55,720 nt of DNA from an uncultured Kiloniellales bacterium (GCA_947258885.1 CAMYKD010000035.1:1-55720), one strand, 5' to 3'. Numbered from the stretch's first letter, positions 1 to 8,062 are shown. The notes: generated by a model not told the origin, from the letters alone. A program made the numbers and translations.

Positions 1-1120
1 CCTGCTGCTGCATCTGCACGAAGGTCGGGCTTGCGCCGAACAAGACTGCACCGCTCTTCTCGACAAGCTTCCACAACGTCTCGCCGTCAGGATGATTCGG
101 ATTGCCGTCGTACAACAGGGGAATTACCCCGAGTAGCAAGGAACTGACCAGGAAATTCCACATCATCCAGCCGAGCGTCGTATAAAAGAACAGGCAGTCT
201 CCCGGCTTCATGTTCATGTGCAATCCGGTGAGCTTCATCTGCTCGAGGAGAATGCCACCGTGGCTGTGCACGATGGCTTTTGGCAGTCCCGTCGTTCCGG
301 ACGAAAAAAGAATCCACAGAGGATGAGCAAACGGCAGCTGGGCGAATTGGATTTCCTCGTCGGGGCCTTCAAGCAACTCGTCCCAGATCAACATGCCATC
401 AACAGGAACATCATAATTGGCGGGCTCGAGCCTGGGCACGAGTAGCAGATTCTCGACGGACGGCAAGCTGGCTGCCAGCTCGCGGATTTCGGCGCGCCGC
501 GAATAGGGTTTGCCGCCGTAGCGATATCCATCGATACAGATAAGAAATCTTGGCTCCAGTTGTGCAAATCGATCCAGAACGCTGGGGGTCCCGAGATCCG
601 GCGAACAGGCCGTCCAGATGCCGCCCGCGCTGACCGTCGCCAGCATCGCGACGACAGCCTCCGGGCAATTGGTGAGATAGGCGGCAACCCTGTCACCGGG
701 CTCGAGGCCGGCGTCCCGCAACCACTTGGCCATGATCCTCACCTGGGCAGCAAGTTCCTGCCAGCTCAATTCAGCCAGATCACTTTCTTCGTTGGCGAAT
801 AGCAGCGCGGTTCCGTCATCCCGGCAACGCCGAAAAATATGCTCCGCATAATTCAGTCGTGCGCCCGGAAACCATTCCGCACCGGGCATGGTCCGCTTGC
901 CCAGGACACGCTCGTAAGGAGTTGATGACTGAACATCGAAGTACTCCCAGATGGCAGTCCAAAACTCGTCAAGCTGGCCGATGGACCACCGTCGAAGCTG
1001 CTCGTAGTCGTCAAACTGGATTGTCTTGGTCCGGAAAAGCCAGCGGCGAAAGGCTGTTATGTTCGCCTCCCCCAGCCACTCTTCCGTTGGCTTCCATAAT
1101 AACTGCCCTTCTTTCACCAT
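1..1120 (-). CDS. acsA: Acetoacetyl-CoA synthetase (AMP-forming), 3' end beyond window
   Basis: Activates acetoacetate to acetoacetyl-CoA with ATP and CoA in the cytoplasm (ANL adenylate-forming superfamily). Reading the minus strand from the ATG at 1118-1120 gives an open frame of 373 codons that runs off the left edge; the family is about 650 residues, so the C-terminal part is missing. The N-terminus (VKEGQLLWKPTEEW) is typical of acetoacetyl-CoA synthetases rather than acetyl-CoA synthetases, and the P-loop signature SSGTTGLPK sits at about residues 273-281, followed by AIVHSHGG. A GGAGGT ribosome binding site lies about 10 bases before the ATG. It is divergent from the PEP-synthase-like and carboxyltransferase operon, which fits a role in trapping a carboxylation product as a CoA thioester. 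Family identification is strong; the symbol is by family convention. Confidence 0.93.
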   Translation of the reverse strand, partial: MVKEGQLLWKPTEEWLGEANITAFRRWLFRTKTIQFDDYEQLRRWSIGQLDEFWTAIWEYFDVQSSTPYERVLGKRTMPGAEWFPGARLNYAEHIFRRCRDDGTALLFANEESDLAELSWQELAAQVRIMAKWLRDAGLEPGDRVAAYLTNCPEAVVAMLATVSAGGIWTACSPDLGTPSVLDRFAQLEPRFLICIDGYRYGGKPYSRRAEIRELAASLPSVENLLLVPRLEPANYDVPVDGMLIWDELLEGPDEEIQFAQLPFAHPLWILFSSGTTGLPKAIVHSHGGILLEQMKLTGLHMNMKPGDCLFFYTTLGWMMWNFLVSSLLLGVIPLLYDGNPNHPDGETLWKLVEKSGAVLFGASPTFVQMQQQ

Positions 1121-1332
1121 GAATTATCAGACCTCCGTCCCGTCATCCTGCTCATGTGCCCGGCCCGTGTGAATATGTCGATCGCATAAACTATCATACT
1201 GATCAGGCTCCGATTGGTAAGTCTTGCATTCGGCCCCATGAGATTTTCATCAGGACACTCATCGTCTAAGAAGATGGAAATCGATTATCATGGGAGGCAC
1301 GATTGCATGGCCTTGTAGATGGAGTTAGCGGT
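1121..1332. promoter_or_regulatory. Divergent promoter region of the AACS and phosphotransferase/carboxyltransferase operons
   Basis: This 212-base spacer separates two divergently read genes and must hold both promoters. A GGAGGT lies before the minus-strand gene, and a GGAG eight bases before the plus-strand ATG at 1333. No clear operator dyad was recognised. The AT-richer centre, roughly 1170-1270, is the likely promoter core. No regulator gene is adjacent within the window. Confidence 0.5.
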
Positions 1333-3156
1333 ATGAGTAGCAAAAATAACGACAGTCCTTTCCCCCTTGCCTCGGAAATCGAAAGCGTACCGGGCACGGA
1401 GGGCTGGGAAGACATGTACCCGTACTTCACCCGCAGACAGCCGGGCGACGACAACATATTCTGGTTTTACAACTCCATGCATTTCCCGGAGCCCATGCCG
1501 GCGTTTGACGCACTCACGGCAGAGATACCCTATACGGCCATGGGCGCAAACACGACGCGTATGTTTGCCTTTCCGGCAACACTGGGCGTGGAGCACCGAA
1601 TCATCAACGGCCGTGTCTATATCACGGCGCATGCCGTCTCCGATCCGGAGGAAATAGCGCGCCGGACGGAAGTATTCAACAAGCGTGCTTCTCATTACTA
1701 CCAGAACTGGGACGAGCTTTTCGAGAAATGGAAGGAGAAAATGCTCGCGCTCATCAATGAGATCGACGGCGTCGAGATTCCCGAATTGCCAGAATTCGAC
1801 GACGAAGAGTCGGTCATGGCTGGCCGTGGAATCAGTCAGAATCACTACGTCCGGGAGCGCTACCATCGTTGCATAGACCTGTTCTCGATCATGTGGCATC
1901 ACCATTTCGAATTCCTGATGCTCGGATACGGTGCCTACCTGGTATTCTTCCAGTTCTGCAAGAAGGCTTTTCCCGAGATCGCCGATCAGACGGTCGCTCG
2001 TATGGTCGCCGGTATAGATATGCTGATGTTTCAGGCCGATGACGCCCTGCGCTCATTGGCGAAGCGGGCGGTCGATCTCGGCATCGCGGATGTATTCGTA
2101 GACGATGTCGATCCACAGATTATCCTGAAGAGTGTCGAGTCCACAGGTGACAAAGGCAAGAAATGGCTGGCAGCATTCGAAGAATTCCGTGATCCCCTGT
2201 TCAACATCACGGTGGGTGATGGCTTCTATCATTACCATCGCAGCTGGAACGACGATCTGACAGTTCCGTTCTCGGCCCTGTCGCATTATGTCGCCCGGAT
2301 CGCGGATGGGGAAAACCTGACTCGGCAGACCGAGGAATTGCGCGAAGAACGCAAGCGTATCGCCGACGAGTACCGGGAATTGCTTGACAACGAAGAAGAG
2401 CGTGGCGCGTTCGATCAGATGCTCGGACTCTGTCACCGCGTATTCCCGTACGTCGAAGACCACAAGTTCTTCTGTGAGCACTGGTTCACGACGCGTTTCT
2501 ACGAAAAGATACGAGAGTTCGGCGATCTGCTGGTGCGTTGTAAGATTCTGAACGACAGGGAAGACATATTTCAGCTTCAGCATGCAGAAGTCGATCACGC
2601 GCTGGCGGACGCCATGCTCGCCTGGGCAGCCGGTTCAGAGCCGCTCGGCGCCGCTCACTGGCAACCGATCGTGGACAAGCGACGCAAGATCCTCGAGAAA
2701 TTTTCGGATTGGGAGGCGCCCATTGCGATCGGGCCGATGCCGGAACACCTCGAGGATCCGGCCGTGCAGATGCTGTGGGGGATTACGTCCGAAACGCTCG
2801 AATCCTGGTCGCGCAGTCCTGACCAGGTCAGTGAAAACGAAATCCATGGCTTTGCAGCCTCGCCCGGCGTAGTGGAAGGCATTGCACGGGTGCTCAAAAA
2901 CGTCAACGAAATCGGCCAGGTCCGCGAAGGAGATATCCTGGTTTCTCCCGTGACCACCCCCAGCTGGGGACCGGTATTTCCCAAGATCAAGGCGGCCGTA
3001 TCGGACATAGGTGGCACGATGTCGCATGCTGCGATCGTCGCGCGCGAATACGGAATGCCGGCGGTGGTCGGAACCGGACGCGCAACCAAACGGATTTCGA
3101 CCGGCCAGAGGCTGCGTGTGGACGGCGACAATGGCGTCGTCACGATCCTCGATTGA
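1333..3156 (+). CDS. PEP-synthase-like phosphohistidine subunit (phenylphosphate synthase alpha-type)
   Basis: A 607-residue protein whose C-terminus is the swivelling phosphohistidine domain of PEP-utilising enzymes (GGTMSHAAIVAREYG, catalytic His near residue 565) and which ends right after that domain. True PEP synthase continues with a PEP/pyruvate-binding barrel, absent here. The roughly 530-residue N-terminal part is not a known catalytic domain that I recognise. Size and layout match the 70-kDa subunit of phenylphosphate synthase, which carries the phosphohistidine and binds the phosphoryl acceptor. The next gene supplies the ATP-binding half. The ATG at 1333 (GGAG eight bases upstream) is preferred over a TTG at 1303. 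Predicted role: transfer of a phosphoryl group from ATP, via His, to an alcohol, phenol or enol. The acceptor is inferred only from neighbours. Confidence 0.85.
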   Translation: MSSKNNDSPFPLASEIESVPGTEGWEDMYPYFTRRQPGDDNIFWFYNSMHFPEPMPAFDALTAEIPYTAMGANTTRMFAFPATLGVEHRIINGRVYITAHAVSDPEEIARRTEVFNKRASHYYQNWDELFEKWKEKMLALINEIDGVEIPELPEFDDEESVMAGRGISQNHYVRERYHRCIDLFSIMWHHHFEFLMLGYGAYLVFFQFCKKAFPEIADQTVARMVAGIDMLMFQADDALRSLAKRAVDLGIADVFVDDVDPQIILKSVESTGDKGKKWLAAFEEFRDPLFNITVGDGFYHYHRSWNDDLTVPFSALSHYVARIADGENLTRQTEELREERKRIADEYRELLDNEEERGAFDQMLGLCHRVFPYVEDHKFFCEHWFTTRFYEKIREFGDLLVRCKILNDREDIFQLQHAEVDHALADAMLAWAAGSEPLGAAHWQPIVDKRRKILEKFSDWEAPIAIGPMPEHLEDPAVQMLWGITSETLESWSRSPDQVSENEIHGFAASPGVVEGIARVLKNVNEIGQVREGDILVSPVTTPSWGPVFPKIKAAVSDIGGTMSHAAIVAREYGMPAVVGTGRATKRISTGQRLRVDGDNGVVTILD

Positions 3157-3168
3157 CGCAGGTGGTCG

Positions 3169-4245
3169 ATGTCACACGGTAGCCGATCATTTATTAGCCA
3201 CTTTGCCGACCTGACACTGGGCGATCGCCACGCAGTGGGCGGGAAAAGTGCCAGCCTGGGAGAATTGACACGAGCCGGTATAGCAGTTCCACCGGGGTTC
3301 GTCGTCACGACGTCGGCGTTCGAAGCATTTCTGCGAGTTTCCGACGCGGCCGGGGGAATCCGTAAAGAAGTCGCCGCCCTCGATCCAGGCGATGCGACCC
3401 GGGTTGCCGCGGCAAGTGAGCGCATACGAAAGCAGGTCCGGGACATGCCGATACCTGCGGCCATCGCAAAAGAAATCCGCAGCAGTTACCAGTCGCTCGC
3501 GGTAGATGCTGGCAGCATGCCGGTCGCCGTGCGTTCGAGCGCAACCTGCGAGGATAGCGAGACCGCCAGTTTTGCCGGATTGCAGGACACCTATCTTTGG
3601 GTTCTCGGCGAAGAGCAGCTCCTGGATCAGGTCCGAGCATGCTGGGCAAGCCTGTACAACAGCGAATCGATCACCTATCGCCAGCGACTCGATTTACCCG
3701 AAGACCAGATAGCGATGGCAGTCGTGGTACAGGAAATGGTGGACGCCGTCTGTGCTGGCGTCATGTTCACACGCAGCCCGACGACCGGAGACAAATCCGT
3801 CATCGTGATCGAAGCAAGCTGGGGGCTCGGGTCGAGCCTCGTAAGCGGCGAAGTCACGCCGGACCGCTTTGTCGTCAACAAGGTAACCGGCGAGATAAAC
3901 AGGCGGGACATTTCTGAAAAAGCCTTGGAAACCGTTCCCAATCCGACGAGCGGAGGCGTGCGCGAGCGCCCCGTCCGGGAAGAACGTCGGCACGCGCCTT
4001 GCCTGGCTGATGAATCGATCAGCCAGCTCTGGCGAATTGCAAGAAAAGTCGAAAAACACTATGGCTCACCACAGGACATCGAGTGGGCCATCCCCCGAGG
4101 CCGGGGACAACAAGAGCAGATTGTCTATCTGTTACAGAGCCGGCCCGAGACGGTCTGGGCGGGCAGGGAGAAGGAACCCGCCGCGAAGCCGACGCCAAAA
4201 GCTTTCGATCACGTGCTGAATCTGATGGGAACCAGAAAGAGCTGA
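3169..4245 (+). CDS. PEP-synthase N-terminal-type ATP-binding subunit (phenylphosphate synthase beta-type)
   Basis: A 358-residue protein matching only the ATP-grasp-like nucleotide-binding half of PEP synthase/PPDK. It has GGKSASLGEL at 24-33, the conserved arginine motif VRSSATCEDS at 121-130, FAGLQDTYL after it, and QDIEWAI followed by LLQSRPETVW near the C-terminus. It has no phosphohistidine domain; that is encoded by the gene 12 bases upstream, so the two form a split enzyme. The about 40-kDa size equals the beta subunit of phenylphosphate synthase, which together with the alpha subunit converts substrate plus ATP to phosphorylated substrate, AMP and phosphate. It is translated from the same message as its upstream neighbour. 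Family is certain; substrate unknown. Confidence 0.87.
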   Translation: MSHGSRSFISHFADLTLGDRHAVGGKSASLGELTRAGIAVPPGFVVTTSAFEAFLRVSDAAGGIRKEVAALDPGDATRVAAASERIRKQVRDMPIPAAIAKEIRSSYQSLAVDAGSMPVAVRSSATCEDSETASFAGLQDTYLWVLGEEQLLDQVRACWASLYNSESITYRQRLDLPEDQIAMAVVVQEMVDAVCAGVMFTRSPTTGDKSVIVIEASWGLGSSLVSGEVTPDRFVVNKVTGEINRRDISEKALETVPNPTSGGVRERPVREERRHAPCLADESISQLWRIARKVEKHYGSPQDIEWAIPRGRGQQEQIVYLLQSRPETVWAGREKEPAAKPTPKAFDHVLNLMGTRKS

Positions 4246-4247
4246 AT

Positions 4248-4433
4248 ATGCAACTGACCCACGAGGACGTAAGCATGATTCTGAAGCTCCTGGACGAGTC
4301 TCCTTACGATGAACTGAAGATCGAGACCGAAGGATTCAGCCTGACCTTGAAATGCAAGTCCGACATGCGCCGGTTGCGGCAGCCCAAACGATCGGGCCGC
4401 CGAGAAAAGATAACGGGAACACGGCATGGCTGA
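4248..4433 (+). CDS. 61-residue protein resembling the N-terminal segment of biotin carboxyl carrier protein
   Basis: Begins two bases after the preceding stop and overlaps the carboxyltransferase start by eight bases, so it is almost certainly translated as part of the operon. Residues 1-36 (LTHEDVSMILKLLDESPYDE, then LKIETEGFSLTLK) resemble the AccB N-terminal region, which in acetyl-CoA carboxylase contacts biotin carboxylase. The rest is a short basic tail rich in Arg and Lys. There is no biotinyl domain and no AMKM-type biotin lysine, so it cannot itself carry biotin. It may be an adaptor recruiting a biotin carboxylase or carrier encoded elsewhere, or a truncated carrier. The similarity is by eye over a short stretch. 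Confidence 0.6.
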   Translation: MQLTHEDVSMILKLLDESPYDELKIETEGFSLTLKCKSDMRRLRQPKRSGRREKITGTRHG

Positions 4434-5607
4434 TATCGATTTGATCGACGTATCCATTCGCGATGGCAATCAGAGTCTATGGGGCGCAACCGGATTGAAT
4501 ACGGCCCAGATCCTCGCAATAGCGCCGGTCATGGAACGTGTCGGGTACCGTGCCATCGATTTCACGTCCAGCACTCACATGGGCATCGCGGTACGGACTT
4601 ACCAGGAAGATCCGTGGCTGATGATTCGATTGATGCGTAAGGCCGTGCCGAATACACCGCTGCAGTTCATCGGCACGGGGTTTCGCTTCATCTCCTGGGA
4701 AACCGCAGCCCAGGATTTCATGAGGCTGGTTTACCAGCGACTCATCGCCAATGGTATTTCACGTTTCATCGTCCTGGACCCCATGCACGATGTCGACGCG
4801 CTGCTCGCAACCGCCAAGATGATCAAACAGGAAGGCGGATCCGAAGTCATGGCTGCGCTGACCTACACACTTAGCGACGTCCACGACGATGCGTTTTATG
4901 CATCGGTGGCTGCGCGCGCAGCAGGGTCGCCGGATGTGGATCTCGGCTATCTCAAGGATCCGTCCGGGCTTTTGACACCGGAACGTGCGAAGACGCTGAT
5001 ACCGGCGATTCAGAAAGAGATGAACGGCAAAGACCTCGAACTCCACTCTCACTGTACGATCGGGCTTGCGCCGCTCTCGTACATGGCCGCCGCCGAACTC
5101 GGTATCGATGGCGTGCACACCGGTGCTGGCGCGCTGGGCGACGGCACGTCGCTGCCGTCCGCAATCCGCACGGTCGCGAATCTCCGCGAAGCCGGACACA
5201 ACGTTGATATCGACGATAAAGCACTTGCGGAGGTTTGCGACTACTTTTCCCGCATGGCCGAGGCCGAAGGTCTGCCGCGCGGCGCGCCCCGTGAGTATGA
5301 TGCCGCGTTCCTGCGCCATCAGATTCCGGGCGGCGTGATGACGACGCTCAAGCGCCAGCTGTCCGAGATCGACATGGAAGACCGCCTGGCCGAGCTGATC
5401 CGTGAGTCCGAGCGCGTCCGGGCGGAGCTCACCGGCAAGCTGGGACGAGACCCGACCTCCCAGGAGCTGGCGCCGGCCCTGGGCAAGGTGTTGGCCCAGT
5501 CCGCCCTCGGCCTTGCCCAGGACGTCGACCTCGCGCCCTACCGCCTCGGCCGCTTTGCCGAGGGCAGGTTGCTGACCGGCGTCTACGGCGTCGGCTCGAT
5601 CTCCTGA
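4426..5607 (+). CDS. Biotin-dependent carboxyltransferase, PycB/oxaloacetate decarboxylase alpha-type, with atypical C-terminus
   Basis: 393 residues with a DRE-TIM carboxyltransferase barrel: D-x3-RDGNQ at residues 8-16, catalytic lysine in LKDPSGLL (K177), metal-binding LHSHCT (H207, H209), and PGGVM at 301-305. Family members exchange carboxyl groups between carboxybiotin and a keto acid or related acceptor. After about residue 330 the usual GYPP-VTP-Q segment is replaced by an unrelated 60-residue tail containing GRDPTSQELAP, and GC content rises there. No biotinyl domain is fused. The start at 4426 overlaps the small upstream gene. With the phosphotransferase pair and the divergent acetoacetyl-CoA synthetase, the inferred role is carboxylation of an activated ketone. 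The alternative is an ordinary pyruvate or oxaloacetate enzyme. Confidence 0.85.
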   Translation: MADIDLIDVSIRDGNQSLWGATGLNTAQILAIAPVMERVGYRAIDFTSSTHMGIAVRTYQEDPWLMIRLMRKAVPNTPLQFIGTGFRFISWETAAQDFMRLVYQRLIANGISRFIVLDPMHDVDALLATAKMIKQEGGSEVMAALTYTLSDVHDDAFYASVAARAAGSPDVDLGYLKDPSGLLTPERAKTLIPAIQKEMNGKDLELHSHCTIGLAPLSYMAAAELGIDGVHTGAGALGDGTSLPSAIRTVANLREAGHNVDIDDKALAEVCDYFSRMAEAEGLPRGAPREYDAAFLRHQIPGGVMTTLKRQLSEIDMEDRLAELIRESERVRAELTGKLGRDPTSQELAPALGKVLAQSALGLAQDVDLAPYRLGRFAEGRLLTGVYGVGSIS

Positions 5608-5665
5608 AGCACGGTAGGCAGCAGAGCATCCGCCCCGGTACGGCAGGGTCGGTCGGTATGCCCGG

Positions 5666-6550
5666 CTACAGTTCCTCGAACATTTCAGCGGCGGCTTGCA
5701 GCTCCTTGTCGAGCGGCGACATCAGCTGTGCCAATCTTTGGATGTCCTCGGGAGCGGGCTTGTCTCCCTCCGCCGGCGATTTGACGAGCGGCAGGAACTC
5801 GTCCCAAAGCCGCTCCACCCTTCTCAATTGCGCCCTGATTTCCGGGTTTGGCGCGGGCAAAAGCTTGCTCTCCGGGTCGCCTTCGATGAGCCCGGCCAGG
5901 CTGCGGGAGAATTCGGCGGAGGTGTCGGACAGATCCTTCCTGTTCCGTTCGACATTGTGACCGGCGGCAATCAGGAGGAATTGCTTGCTCATCTTCTGTA
6001 GCCGCCAGGTCTGGTCCTCGGCTCGCTCTGCGGCCACCTCGAGCATGGAACGGAGCTGTTTCTCGTTGGCATGCTGGTGAAGGGCCGCCGCCATTTCGTG
6101 AGTGGCTTCGAATAGGGGTTCGTTCAGGTTTCCGATGGTCGCCACCTGTTCGGTCGAAAAGTCTCCCGCGTCGAGACCGCTGCGAACAACCGCGTCGAAC
6201 TGGGGCCACAACGCCTCGACTTCAGCGAGCAACTTCAGCACATTCGGCTCCGTTCTCGGCGACAGCCCCATCGCGCTATCGCCGTCGCGAAGAGCCTTGA
6301 ACACGCGGCCGAAGGCTTCCCGGGACTTGCTGAGAGTGCCGAGGTTTTGCGCCTTGTCGATGCCCAGGACGACAAGCAGCGATGCCGTACTCATCCTCTG
6401 GGTCTGCACGGACAGCTGTTCGGCGAAGTGGCTGGCGCGCTTCAAATCCGAGGCGGCTGCGGCAGGATCCGCAAAGCTTGCGATTGCCAAGGCGAGGAGG
6501 GCGCCGACGGCGGCGACGGAGCAGGGGAACGGGCGCGCTTGCCTTGACAT
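5666..6550 (-). CDS. Secreted protein with two PilJ-type (NarX-like N-terminal) domains
   Basis: 294 residues with a cleavable signal peptide (hydrophobic VAAVGALLALAIASFA, cleavage near AAAA). Two repeats follow, each starting with the helix motif typical of the PilJ/type IV pili sensing domain: VQTQRMSTASLLVVLG near residue 50 and TWRLQKMSKQFLLIAAG near 180. Such domains usually form the periplasmic sensor of NarX/NarQ kinases or PilJ chemoreceptors, but here there is no membrane segment after them and no kinase or methyl-accepting part, so this is a free periplasmic two-domain protein. A stretch of low GC and a direct-repeat copy lie upstream. A FixJ-like regulator without a kinase is nearby, but a link is only speculation. 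Confidence 0.8.
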   Translation of the reverse strand: MSRQARPFPCSVAAVGALLALAIASFADPAAAASDLKRASHFAEQLSVQTQRMSTASLLVVLGIDKAQNLGTLSKSREAFGRVFKALRDGDSAMGLSPRTEPNVLKLLAEVEALWPQFDAVVRSGLDAGDFSTEQVATIGNLNEPLFEATHEMAAALHQHANEKQLRSMLEVAAERAEDQTWRLQKMSKQFLLIAAGHNVERNRKDLSDTSAEFSRSLAGLIEGDPESKLLPAPNPEIRAQLRRVERLWDEFLPLVKSPAEGDKPAPEDIQRLAQLMSPLDKELQAAAEMFEEL

Positions 6551-6614
6551 TGTCTTGCTTCCTTTTTCTGAATTATATTACAGCCTGTATAATAACAGAC
6601 CCCGACCGGTTGCG

Positions 6615-6655
6615 AAATTCGGTCGATTGTATAGTAATACTAGGGATTTCCCGTA
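6615..6655. repeat. Direct repeat copy A (about 41 bp, imperfect)
   Basis: Aligned without gaps with 7101-7141 (32 of 41 identical by hand count). Conserved blocks are AAATTCGG-CGATTG and CTAGGGATTTCCC. Copy B covers the last codons of the FixJ-like gene and its trailer; copy A read on the minus strand ends in a similar GNP-stop. The pair flanks the small cysteine-rich gene. Confidence 0.65.
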
Positions 6656-6748
6656 TTAGAGGTGTCGCGTTACTTTGACCGCTGACACGGTCGGAGACCC
6701 CGGTGCCAATATCGGTACGAATCGAGGGGGCCTCAGGCTGAAGCGCGT

Positions 6749-6949
6749 TCAGCAGCCGCCCTTGCACTGGTCGGAGCACTCCGGAGCGTTGCCGGTCGTG
6801 ACTTCCAGGTCGGCCTTGCCGACCCTGAGACAGCCGGAGCTCTTGAACTGAACACAGACCGTAATGCCGTTGTCCTTGCAAATCCGGCCGATTTCCCCCT
6901 TCGGACCGGAGTCCTTGAACTTCACGATATCCCCGACCGCTACGGCCAT
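6749..6949 (-). CDS. Small cysteine-rich protein, SH3-like beta fold possible
   Basis: 66 residues starting MAVAVGDIVKFKDSG. I chose the ATG at 6949 over 6967 because a GGGGGA ribosome binding site lies about ten bases before it. The VGDIVKFKDSGPKGEIGRI opening resembles small KOW/SH3-type barrels. Six cysteines are present, including a C-terminal CSDQCKGGC, which suggests metal binding or disulfides. No signal peptide or membrane segment. I do not recognise the family with certainty. It sits alone between imperfect direct repeats, between the PilJ-domain gene and the FixJ-like gene, all on the minus strand. Confidence 0.7.
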   Translation of the reverse strand: MAVAVGDIVKFKDSGPKGEIGRICKDNGITVCVQFKSSGCLRVGKADLEVTTGNAPECSDQCKGGC

Positions 6950-7100
6950 ATCGAATTCTCCCCCCAAACCAGCGTCGCCGGACCGTGCCCTTGACCGTTA
7001 TCGGCTCGGGGCGGAGGTCCCAAGGTCCGATCCCTTCGCTGCACACGACCGGACCTCACGCAATGTAGGAGGTCATTATAGGCTGATTGCCAAGCCCTGA

Positions 7101-7141
7101 AAATTCGGGCGATTGCCGAGTGGGTCTAGGGATTTCCCTTA
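7101..7141. repeat. Direct repeat copy B (overlaps the end of the FixJ-like gene)
   Basis: Partner of 6615-6655, 486 bases away in the same orientation. The CTAGGGATTTCCCTTA part contains the stop codon and last codons of the FixJ-like gene, which suggests that copy A is a remnant of a duplicated gene end. Confidence 0.65.
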
Positions 7142-7749
7142 CTGATCGCGCAACTCCCGGCGATCCGCACCAATTCCGCGAGAGATTCCGCTTGCATCTT
7201 TACCATGACGTGTGAGCGGTGAACCTCTACGGTCTTGGGACTGATGTCCAGCGCGCGGGCGACTTCCTTATTGGACTTGCCCAGGATCACCAAGTCCATG
7301 ACCTGACGCTCGCGCGGGGTCAAGCTCTTCAGACGGGCTATCGTCCTTTCGCGCGCAGACCGCTCCTGGCGTAGGCGGGCGTCCTCCAAGATGGACAACT
7401 GGATGCGTTCGAGCATCATCTGTTCGTCGAACGGCTTCTCGACGAAATCTATTGCGCCCCGCTTCATGGAGCGCACGGCGGTCGGCACGTCGGCGTATCC
7501 GCTGACGACGATAATCGGAAGCGTCACTTCCTCGGCCGCCAGCTTGCTTTGCAGCTCGATCCCGCTCATGCCCGGCATCCGCACGTCGGTTACGAGGCAT
7601 CCTGGCCGGCTCGCATCGTAGGCGTTCAAGAACTCCTGGGCCGATGCAAAAGTCTCGATCTTGAGGCCGACCGACTCCACGAGCCACCTCAATGTATCGC
7701 GTACTCCCGAATCGTCATCCACGACGAAAACTGTGGGTTCAGCCGACAA
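7126..7749 (-). CDS. FixJ-family two-component response regulator
   Basis: Receiver plus LuxR-type helix-turn-helix transcription factor. Starting at the TTG at 7749 it is 207 residues, the usual FixJ length: acidic pocket VVDDD at 9-13, phospho-acceptor D55 in LVTDVRMPGMSG, VVSGYAD, the conserved Lys in EKPFDEQ, and a C-terminal LTPRERQVMDLVILGKSNKE recognition region with KTVEVHRSHVM. The TTG is chosen because AAGGAG lies ten bases before it, and because translation from the upstream ATG at 7917 would add a 56-residue basic tail foreign to the family. No histidine kinase is nearby, so its partner must be elsewhere. Confidence 0.9.
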   Translation of the reverse strand: MSAEPTVFVVDDDSGVRDTLRWLVESVGLKIETFASAQEFLNAYDASRPGCLVTDVRMPGMSGIELQSKLAAEEVTLPIIVVSGYADVPTAVRSMKRGAIDFVEKPFDEQMMLERIQLSILEDARLRQERSARERTIARLKSLTPRERQVMDLVILGKSNKEVARALDISPKTVEVHRSHVMVKMQAESLAELVRIAGSCAISKGNP

Positions 7750-8062
7750 GCTCGGAATTCTCCTTGAGAGCGGGGTTGTCTTGCGCCGCTGGCGTCTTCT
7801 TTTTCCCGATTCCTCCAACCCGCAGCGGACCGCCCTGGACGAGCGTTCCACGGGTCGACGGCTCCATGCCCATGCGTTTGGCTCTGACCATGACAGGGCA
7901 TCGAATATCACATCCAAGCGCCCCTTAGCAAAGCCTAGTCGGGCCGCCCGGATGCTGTAGTCGAACTGTTGTTAGGGAGCCGTTAACGCTGCCAAGGTGT
8001 CAGGCGCGGCGAGCGGCCCCGCGCCGGAAGGCGCAGGGTCGGCCGGGGGGCGTCCGGTCGGT

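Noticed and set aside
1333-4245. Ordinary two-gene PEP synthase
   Set aside because: The pair lacks the C-terminal PEP/pyruvate-binding barrel, so normal PEP synthesis is not possible from these genes.
5430-5607. Sigma-factor-like segment (GRDPTSQELAP) in the carboxyltransferase tail
   Set aside because: Only a short, low-information resemblance; no other sigma region is present.
7749-7917. N-terminal extension of the FixJ-like gene from the ATG at 7917
   Set aside because: The 56 added residues are basic and foreign to the family, while a TTG with a good ribosome binding site gives the normal length.
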